From the NCBI GenBank assembly GCA_017400415.1, contig JAFPTE010000057.1:1-6017 (forward strand): 6,017 nucleotides of DNA, written 5' to 3'. Position 1 is the stretch's first letter; each line of letters starts with the position of its first letter. A program made the translations under genes and the position numbers. The notes beneath the pieces are model-generated. The model ran no database searches. It was not told the DNA's origin and saw only the letters and a program-made list of their open reading frames with translations. This document shows, one piece after another, positions 1 through 4,690 of this stretch. The DNA comes from Oscillospiraceae bacterium (GTDB taxonomy: Bacteria > Bacillota > Clostridia > Oscillospirales > Oscillospiraceae).

Positions 1-1515
1 ATTCAGCTGCTGACCCTGCCCATCGTCATAAACAGCGGTCAGTTCCACCGGTACCCGGAAGAGCAGACGCTCCTTTTCGGGGACGGTATGTACTTCCTGG
101 GGGCGGGGGCAGGGCCCGTAATCGCCATGGCCATGCTGCACTATCTGTACACCGCCAAAAGCGCAAACTGGATGGCCAGCCTGCCTGTCCGCCGGGAGAC
201 CATGTATCTGACCCTGTATCTGACGGGCCTTGTGCCCATGCTGGCCTCAAACCTGCTGGTGAGCTGCATCCTGGCCCTGGCCCTGGGGCCCGATTTTGGC
301 TTTGGGGCCCTGTGGCTCCTGCAGTGCTCCCTGGGCAGCTTCTCCTTTTACAGCCTGGCCTTCTTCTGCGGCCAGCTGACGGGCTCCCTCTGGGGCCTGC
401 CGGTCATATATCTCATATTCAATTTCGGGGCCTGGGCCCTGGAATACGGCGTCAGCAGCATCCTGCGTAAGATCCTCCTGGGCTATACCTACTCCGGGAA
501 GCTGAACTGCCTGTCGCCCATCGTGTACCTGGGGCAGGAGGGCTTCAAGGTGCACGACCATTTGGTCTACGCCTGGCTCTTTGCGGGGGCGTGCCTGGCC
601 CTTCTCGTCGGCGGCTTTTTCATCTACCGGGCACGGCGGATGGAGGCGGCCTCGGACCTTATCGCCCAGAAGCCCCTGCGGCCCGTGGCCAAGTACTTCA
701 TGACCCTTATCTCGGCGGTGCTCTTTGCCGCCCTGCTGGACGCCCTTATCTACTCCTATGACTCCGGCGCCCGGCCCGTCAGCATTGCCCTCTTCGCCCT
801 TATCGGCGCCGCCGTGGGCTACTTCGGCACGGAGATGCTCATGAAGCGGACCGTGAAGGTGTTCGCAGGCTCCTGGAAGGGCTTTGCGGCTGCGGCGGGA
901 GTTATTGTGCTGGCCCTGGTCCTGGCCTTCCTGGACCCCATGGGCTACAGCAGCTTCGTGCCGGAGCCGGAGGACGTGGCCAGCGTTCGGATCCCCAGCT
1001 ACAATATCCTCCTGGAGGAGCCGGAGAACATCCGTCAGGTCACCGAGCTTCATAAGGAGGTGCTGGCAGATAACCCGGACAAGGTCCGGGGGGACTACTG
1101 CAGCATTGAATACACCATGAAGGACGGCCGCACCGTGGTGCGGGCCTATAATCTGAACCGCTATGGGGAGGTGTATAACAACAAACTGCGGAGTATTTCC
1201 AGCCGGCCGGAAAACCTGCTCCGGGTGCTGAACAGCGCCAGGCAGTCCAGGGATTCCAACCTGGATATACGGATCTCCGTAGGCTTTGAGGAGATACACC
1301 TGACGGGCCTTGGGGCCAGAGACTTCCTGGAAAACGCTCTGACGCCGGACGCTCAGGAGGGGCGGCTGACCCTTAACGATTATTCCGCCAAGGACAGCTA
1401 TATCTTCATAAGCTCCAGAACCGGGGAGGAACGCTACTTCTCCAACGTCCAGCTCTTCTACAGCGAAAGCTCCGTCCGCACCGTAAGCTGGCTCCGGGAG
1501 CATAAGTACATGTAA
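1..1515 (+). CDS. ABC transporter permease, 5'-truncated by window edge
   Basis: Membrane-spanning subunit of an ABC transporter; the substrate cannot be told. The reading frame is open from base 1, so the gene starts upstream. The ATG at 88 is simply the first Met inside the fragment and sits at a membrane segment. In fragment numbering (504 residues present), hydrophobic segments lie near 30-51, 69-96, 100-127, 130-151, 188-209, 233-251, 260-281 and 293-313. After the fifth comes a basic/acidic stretch (YRARRMEAASD...KPLRPVAKY, about 209-232), a pattern I associate with Firmicute ABC-2-type permeases. Residues from about 315 to 504 form a soluble, probably extracytoplasmic domain; from memory it resembles the DUF6449 type, which I could not check. 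Such permeases usually sit beside an ABC ATPase and often a GntR-type regulator, which would lie left of the window. It ends 71 bases from the convergent secG and shares its terminator. Permease call fairly sure, subfamily less so. Confidence 0.8.
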   Translation: MQLLTLPIVINSGQFHRYPEEQTLLFGDGMYFLGAGAGPVIAMAMLHYLYTAKSANWMASLPVRRETMYLTLYLTGLVPMLASNLLVSCILALALGPDFGFGALWLLQCSLGSFSFYSLAFFCGQLTGSLWGLPVIYLIFNFGAWALEYGVSSILRKILLGYTYSGKLNCLSPIVYLGQEGFKVHDHLVYAWLFAGACLALLVGGFFIYRARRMEAASDLIAQKPLRPVAKYFMTLISAVLFAALLDALIYSYDSGARPVSIALFALIGAAVGYFGTEMLMKRTVKVFAGSWKGFAAAAGVIVLALVLAFLDPMGYSSFVPEPEDVASVRIPSYNILLEEPENIRQVTELHKEVLADNPDKVRGDYCSIEYTMKDGRTVVRAYNLNRYGEVYNNKLRSISSRPENLLRVLNSARQSRDSNLDIRISVGFEEIHLTGLGARDFLENALTPDAQEGRLTLNDYSAKDSYIFISSRTGEERYFSNVQLFYSESSVRTVSWLREHKYM

Positions 1516-1539
1516 AAACCCGGGGAGCTGCTTTTGAAT

Positions 1540-1583
1540 AATAAAAAACCGCCGACTCGATTGAGCCGACGGTTTGTTTTTTT
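1540..1583 (-). terminator. Intrinsic terminator of secG, also usable by the permease gene
   Basis: Arms at 1546-1558 and 1563-1575 flank a 4-base loop. Read on the minus strand, all 13 positions pair, two of them as G-U wobbles, and a run of six U followed by AUUAUU comes next. Read on the plus strand, the same two positions become A-C mismatches, but seven T follow at 1577-1583, so it may also stop transcription from the permease gene. It starts 11 bases after the secG stop codon. Confidence 0.88.
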
Positions 1584-1586
1584 AAT

Positions 1587-1832
1587 TCACTTTACGAAGT
1601 GGAGCACCAGGGTCAGCAGAACGAAGGCGCCGGCCAGCCACTTGGTGATGCGGGCCAGGGTGGCGTCAATGCTCTTGGCCTTGTTCCGGGCCAGGAAGGA
1701 GTCACTGTTGCCGCCGCCGAAAACGGAGCCGGTGAGGCCGGCGCTCTTGCCGGACTGGAGCAGGACCACGACCACGAGGCCGAAGCAGGAGATGAGCTGG
1801 ATGATGGTGATTATAATCTGGAGTGCTGACAT
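1587..1832 (-). CDS. secG: Preprotein translocase subunit SecG
   Basis: Small integral membrane subunit of the SecYEG translocon, which assists SecA-driven export across the cytoplasmic membrane. The 81 residues match the usual SecG length (about 75-110). There are two hydrophobic helices, near residues 5-25 and 64-79. Between them lies the family's conserved loop: LLQSGKSAGLTGSVFGGG at 24-41, corresponding to the typical LLQ-x-G-K-x-x-G-L...FGG. A purine-rich site (GAAGGGAA, 1843-1850) precedes the start with slightly long spacing. Its own promoter (1920-1948) and an immediately following terminator suggest a monocistronic gene. In many Firmicutes secG is followed by rnr and smpB; that linkage is absent here. 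The stop is TGA. Confidence 0.93.
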   Translation of the reverse strand: MSALQIIITIIQLISCFGLVVVVLLQSGKSAGLTGSVFGGGNSDSFLARNKAKSIDATLARITKWLAGAFVLLTLVLHFVK

Positions 1833-1864
1833 AGCGAATTCATTCCCTTCAAAAAATAAGAAAC

Positions 1865-1877
1865 GCCGCCAGGCGGC
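1865..1877 (-). other. Terminator-like hairpin in the secG leader
   Basis: GCCGC and GCGGC (1865-1869 and 1873-1877) can form a 5-bp all-GC stem with a 3-base loop. On the minus strand it is followed by a U-rich run (complement of 1851-1863, containing six consecutive U), then the secG Shine-Dalgarno. It lies between the predicted secG promoter and its start codon, so it could attenuate secG, or be a weak leftover terminator. No leader peptide ORF is visible between the predicted transcript start and the hairpin. The role is inferred from shape only. Confidence 0.35.
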
Positions 1878-1919
1878 TGGTTTTCCCGGATTTTGCCCCC
1901 CAAAGAGGACAGCGAGAGT

Positions 1920-1948
1920 ATATTATCATAAACTCCCGGCATTTGCAA
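1920..1948 (-). promoter_or_regulatory. Predicted sigma-A promoter of secG
   Basis: On the minus strand a -35 TTGCAA (1943-1948) is separated by 17 bases from a -10 TAATAT (1920-1925). A TG one base before the -10 makes it an extended -10 element. Directly upstream of the -35 is an A-rich stretch (complement of 1952-1965), resembling an UP element. The predicted start near 1913 gives a leader of about 80 bases. Confidence 0.55.
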
Positions 1949-2002
1949 GACTTTTTTTCATTTTTCGGGCCAAAAAACGGAAAAAACTCGGCTGCGGCAT
2001 AT

Positions 2003-2031
2003 TTGACAACGGGCCTGCAGTTTGCTACAAT
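2003..2031 (+). promoter_or_regulatory. Strong sigma-A promoter of the SIMPL/GIY-YIG operon
   Basis: A perfect -35 TTGACA (2003-2008), 17-base spacer and -10 TACAAT (2026-2031) with an extended TGC just before the -10. Two A-tracts (1972-1977 and 1981-1986) lie upstream. The predicted start near 2038 leaves a leader of about 23 bases, holding the ribosome-binding site AAAGGCGG (2046-2053) that selects the ATG at 2061. Confidence 0.8.
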
Positions 2032-2060
2032 AAGGAAAAACAAAGAAAGGCGGCTATGCC

Positions 2061-2723
2061 ATGAGCGAGCGAGTTATAAGAGTGACCGGCAAGGGCAAAA
2101 TAAGCCTCTCCCCGGATAAGACCGTCATCCGTCTGGACCTGAACGGCAGCAGGAAGGAGTACCGGGATGCCCTTATTGCCTCCGGCGAGGCCACGGACCA
2201 GGTGAAGGCCTCCCTGGCCCCCCTGGGCTTCAAAAAGGATGCGGTGAAGACCGTCTCCTTCGATATCGATCCGGAGTATGAGAGCTACCAGGAGAAGAAC
2301 GTGTGGAAGCAGCGCCTGGTGGGCTACCGGTACAGCCACAGCCTGAAGCTGGAGTTTCCCCGGGATCGGGAGCTTCTGGCCTTCACCCTGGGTGCCCTGT
2401 CCCTGTGCCCGGCCAGCCCCTCTGTCAGCATAAGCTACGGCCTTATGGACCCGGAGGCGGCAAAGAACAAGCTCCTGGGCCTGGCCTGCCAGGACGCCCT
2501 GGCCAAGGCGAAGACCCTGGCAGAGGCCTCCGGCGTGCGCCTCGGGGAGCTTCTCAGTGTGGACTACTCCTGGGGCCAGGCGGAGCTGGAGGTGCGGCCC
2601 ATGCGGAAGGCCATGGCCCTGGGGGCCCGGATGATGACCGATGAGGCCGCCGTGGACGTGGATATGGAGCCCGACGACATCACCACCACGGACACCGTCA
2701 CCATGGTCTGGGCCATGAAATGA
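2061..2723 (+). CDS. SIMPL domain protein (DUF541/YggE-like), no signal peptide
   Basis: A 220-residue member of the SIMPL (DUF541) family, whose biochemical role is poorly understood; Gram-negative relatives such as YggE and BP26 are exported and BP26 forms ring-like oligomers. Family features: an N-terminal strand with VTGKGKISLSPD (8-19); a helix followed by the Gly-rich turn and VKTVSFDIDPEYES (about 56-75); GYRYSH (88-93) opening the next strand; and DALAKAKTLAEASGVRLGELLSVDYS (145-170, given here from its first to last residue as the conserved helix-turn). Residues 171-220 complete the fold. The N-terminus enters the domain at once, with no hydrophobic segment, so the protein should be cytoplasmic. 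The start is fixed by AAAGGCGG with 7-10 bases spacing; an ATG at 2056 is out of frame. The stop overlaps the next gene's start, implying translational coupling. Confidence 0.87.
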   Translation: MSERVIRVTGKGKISLSPDKTVIRLDLNGSRKEYRDALIASGEATDQVKASLAPLGFKKDAVKTVSFDIDPEYESYQEKNVWKQRLVGYRYSHSLKLEFPRDRELLAFTLGALSLCPASPSVSISYGLMDPEAAKNKLLGLACQDALAKAKTLAEASGVRLGELLSVDYSWGQAELEVRPMRKAMALGARMMTDEAAVDVDMEPDDITTTDTVTMVWAMK

Positions 2724-2968
2724 ACTATACCTATATCCTCCGCTGCGCCGACGGCACCCTGTACACCGGCTGGACAAACGACCTGGAAAAGCGGCTGGAG
2801 GCCCACAACTCCGGCACCGGGGCCAAGTATACCCGGTCCCGGCGGCCCTGCCGGCTGGTCTACTTTGAGGAGCTCGGCACAAAGGAGGAGGCCATGAGCC
2901 GGGAGTTTCACATCAAGCGGCTCACCCGGGAGGAAAAGCTCCGGCTGATAAACAGCAGGAACGAATAA
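2720..2968 (+). CDS. GIY-YIG nuclease family protein (YhbQ/UPF0213-like)
   Basis: An 82-residue stand-alone GIY-YIG domain, the typical size for the UPF0213/YhbQ group; these are suspected DNA-structure or repair nucleases, but the substrate here is unknown. The GIY-equivalent strand is YTYIL (3-7) and the YIG-equivalent is LYTG (14-17). The family's catalytic or supporting residues are in place: Tyr15, Arg25 in the helix DLEKRLEAH (21-29), His29, and Glu62 in SREFHIKRL as the metal-binding acid. The C-terminus KRLTREEKLRLI is also typical. Its ATG overlaps the stop of the SIMPL gene (ATGA at 2720-2723) and no clear Shine-Dalgarno precedes it, so translation probably depends on the upstream gene. 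A shared hairpin terminator follows 6 bases after the stop. Confidence 0.9.
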   Translation: MNYTYILRCADGTLYTGWTNDLEKRLEAHNSGTGAKYTRSRRPCRLVYFEELGTKEEAMSREFHIKRLTREEKLRLINSRNE

Positions 2969-3004
2969 AAAATAGACTGGCTGAAGCTCAGCCAGTCTTT
3001 CCTT
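2966..3004. terminator. Bidirectional intrinsic terminator between convergent genes
   Basis: A perfect 11-bp stem (2974-2984 with 2988-2998) has a 3-base loop. On the minus strand it is followed by AUUUUUUAUU, a good U-tract for the lipoprotein gene, whose stop codon lies only 4 bases before the stem. On the plus strand the tail is UUCCUU, a weaker tract for the GIY-YIG operon. Confidence 0.87.
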
Positions 3005-3221
3005 ATCTGCCGGCGGTGCCGCTGTTTGCTGTGCTGCCGCTGTGAGAACTGTCCGGATCCATCATGTTGTCCAGGCCGTTTTTCATATCCTGCATATCCT
3101 GCTTAAGGCCGTCGCCGATGACGCCGTCCTTGGTGTTGTCGCTTCTGTCGGCGGTGTCGCCGCAGGCGGCAAGGCCCAGGACTGCAGACAGAGCCAGGGC
3201 TATGATAAGAGCTCTTTTCAT
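3003..3221 (-). CDS. Small predicted lipoprotein, function unknown
   Basis: A 72-residue precursor. Residues 1-20 form a lipoprotein signal: basic MKR, a hydrophobic core (4-16), and a lipobox LAAC with the lipidated Cys at 20. Lgt and LspA processing would leave a 53-residue protein anchored on the outer face of the membrane. The mature part is polar and acidic: a possible short amphipathic helix rich in Asp, Lys and Met (about 36-54) and a Ser/Gly/Thr tail without recognisable domain. The frame extends upstream to an ATG at 3269, but the start at 3221 is preferred because it opens the signal peptide directly and is preceded by GAAAGGGG with 7-base spacing. No homologous family is recognised. 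It converges with the GIY-YIG gene and diverges from hom. Confidence 0.8.
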   Translation of the reverse strand: MKRALIIALALSAVLGLAACGDTADRSDNTKDGVIGDGLKQDMQDMKNGLDNMMDPDSSHSGSTANSGTAGR

Positions 3222-3288
3222 TTTGCTTCCCCTTTCATAATTGTGATACGGCCCTATTTTGCCCGGCATTTCCCCCTTAAAACCGGGA

Positions 3289-3318
3289 AAAATATGGCAC
3301 CTTTGGGATATTTAGCAA
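3289..3318 (-). promoter_or_regulatory. Possible promoter of the lipoprotein gene
   Basis: On the minus strand TTGCTA (3313-3318) and TATTTT (3289-3294) are 18 bases apart, each matching four of six consensus bases. This would give a leader of about 60 bases. It is the best pair I can see upstream of 3221, but weak. Confidence 0.28.
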
Positions 3319-3370
3319 AATTTAGCCCTTTACAGGGATAAATTTTCTGCGTCTTTTCAAAAAATATTTA

Positions 3371-3399
3371 TTGCGGACCGGGGCAACCTATGGTAATAT
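3371..3399 (+). promoter_or_regulatory. Predicted sigma-A promoter of hom-lysC
   Basis: A -35 TTGCGG (3371-3376), 17-base spacer and -10 TAATAT (3394-3399) with an extended TGG before the -10. The A/T-only stretch at 3356-3370, directly upstream of the -35, looks like an UP element. The predicted start near 3406 gives a leader of only about 29 bases, containing the ribosome-binding region GGGGGTAGAGG (3421-3431) before ATG at 3435. There is no room for a riboswitch or T-box. Confidence 0.65.
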
Positions 3400-3434
3400 T
3401 GCATATATATAACAGATACCGGGGGTAGAGGTCA

Positions 3435-4658
3435 ATGGCAAAGGTCGCAATACTTGGCTTCGGCACCGTGGGCAGCGGCGTGGCGGAGGTTCTCCGTGAG
3501 AACGCCGCCGGCATAGCCCACAACGCAGCCGAGGAAATAACCCTGAAATATATCGTGGACATCCGGGACTTCCCGGAAAGTACCTACGGCTCCGCCCACA
3601 TCAAGGACTTCTCCGTTGTGGAGCAGGACCCGGAGGTCACCATCGTGGTGGAGACCATCGGCGGCGTGGGCGTGGCCTATAACTTCACGAAGCGTGCCCT
3701 GCTGGCGGGCAAGAGCGTGGTCACCTCCAATAAGGAGCTGGTGGCTGCCCACGGCCTGGAGCTGCTGGCCATCGCCAAGGAGATGAACGTAAACTACCTC
3801 TTTGAGGCCAGCGTGGGCGGCGGCATTCCCATTATCCGCCCCATTACCCAGTGCCTGGCCGCCAACGAGCTGGATGAGGTCTACGGCATTCTGAACGGCA
3901 CCACCAACTACATCCTCACCTCCATGGTGAAGGACGGGGCGGCCTTTGAGGACGCCCTGAAGGAGGCCCAGCGCCGGGGCTACGCCGAGCAGGACCCCTC
4001 CGCCGATATCGAGGGCAAGGACGCCACAAGGAAGATCTGCATTCTGGCGGACCTGTGCTTCGGAAAGAACGTGGAGCCGGACGGGGTCTTCACCCGGGGC
4101 ATCGGCACCGTCACCGCCGACGATGTGGAGTACGCCCGCCGCCTGGGCTGCAAGATAAAGCTCCTGGGCAGGGCGGTCCGCCTGCCGGAGGGCAGGGCCC
4201 TGGTCTATGTGGCCCCCCATCTTATCCACAAGACCAGCCTCCTTTCCAATGTGGACGGGGTCATGAACGGCATTGTGGTCCGGGGCAACGCCATCGGCGA
4301 GGCCATGTTCTACGGCGCCGGAGCCGGCAAGCTCCCCACCGCCAGCGCCGTCACCGCCGATATCATTGACGCCGCCAAGCACCGGAAGGCCCGGAAGTAC
4401 CTGGGCTGGGAGGCCTCGGAGCCCGGCTACGCCGTCTCCCCCGAGTCCGTGCCCATGAGCTGGTACGTCCGCACGGATTCCAGCCTCACCGCCGTGGGCG
4501 CCGCCTTCCCCAAGGTGCGCCTGGTGAGCTTCCCCGGGGAGTACCCCGGCGCGGGCCCGGACCATTACGCCTTTGTTACGGAAAAAGCCAGCCTGGCGGA
4601 GCTCCGCTCCCGGCTGGACAGTCTCAATATTCTGAGCCTTTTCCCGGTTTTGGACTAA
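3435..4658 (+). CDS. hom: Homoserine dehydrogenase (EC 1.1.1.3)
   Basis: Reduces L-aspartate semialdehyde to L-homoserine with NAD(P)H in the cytoplasm, the branch toward threonine and methionine. The N-terminal Rossmann fold shows GFGTVG (8-13); TSNKE (97-101) holds the active-site region Lys100; EASVGGGIPIIRP (124-136) is the substrate-domain signature. The segment GYAEQDPSADIEGKDATRK carries Glu185, Asp191, Asp196 and Lys200, in the same spacing as the yeast enzyme's Glu208, Asp214, Asp219 and Lys223. GAGAGKLPTASAV (294-306) completes nucleotide binding. At 407 residues it is about 25 shorter than the B. subtilis type. The C-terminus (about 342-407) aligns loosely with an ACT domain (SWYVR...VLD) but lacks the D-x-P-G-V-L loop, so threonine feedback may be altered. 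First gene of an operon with lysC 32 bases downstream. Monofunctional, not fused to a kinase. Confidence 0.95.
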   Translation: MAKVAILGFGTVGSGVAEVLRENAAGIAHNAAEEITLKYIVDIRDFPESTYGSAHIKDFSVVEQDPEVTIVVETIGGVGVAYNFTKRALLAGKSVVTSNKELVAAHGLELLAIAKEMNVNYLFEASVGGGIPIIRPITQCLAANELDEVYGILNGTTNYILTSMVKDGAAFEDALKEAQRRGYAEQDPSADIEGKDATRKICILADLCFGKNVEPDGVFTRGIGTVTADDVEYARRLGCKIKLLGRAVRLPEGRALVYVAPHLIHKTSLLSNVDGVMNGIVVRGNAIGEAMFYGAGAGKLPTASAVTADIIDAAKHRKARKYLGWEASEPGYAVSPESVPMSWYVRTDSSLTAVGAAFPKVRLVSFPGEYPGAGPDHYAFVTEKASLAELRSRLDSLNILSLFPVLD

Positions 4659-4690
4659 GACCGGCAATCTAACAATCATCGGAGGAAACT

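Noticed and set aside
247..1503. 418-codon open frame on the minus strand opposite the permease gene
   Set aside because: It is the mirror of a GC-rich gene with strong third-position bias. The translation is rich in Gly, His, Gln and Val with no recognisable domain, whereas the plus frame gives clear membrane helices.
1491..1535. Possible separate plus-strand terminator at the end of the permease gene (GCTCC...GGAGC followed by TGCTTTT)
   Set aside because: The stem has a 2-base bulge and a long loop, begins inside the coding sequence and has a poor U-tract. The hairpin at 1546-1575 is the better candidate.
1841..1843. Out-of-frame ATG 8 bases before the secG start
   Set aside because: It lies only 1-2 bases after the purine-rich site, too close for initiation, and would encode 10 codons.
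1849..2043. 64-codon minus-strand frame upstream of secG
   Set aside because: It spans the predicted secG promoter and A/T tracts, and would need a transcript from inside the opposing promoter. No ribosome-binding site was seen.
1534..2064. 176-codon plus-strand frame across secG and the divergent promoter region
   Set aside because: It runs through the terminator, antisense to secG, and through both promoters. The composition is Lys/Arg/Pro-rich without a domain.
2025..2911. Minus-strand frames (285 and 115 codons) opposite the SIMPL and GIY-YIG genes
   Set aside because: They overlap two confidently identified plus-strand genes and their promoter, and show no domain, ribosome-binding site or promoter of their own.
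3222..3269. Upstream ATG at 3269 as the start of the lipoprotein gene
   Set aside because: It would place 16 polar residues before the signal peptide. The internal ATG at 3221 has an excellent ribosome-binding site and starts the signal peptide directly.
3406..3434. Riboswitch or leader-peptide attenuator before hom
   Set aside because: The predicted leader is about 29 bases with no structure and no small ORF.
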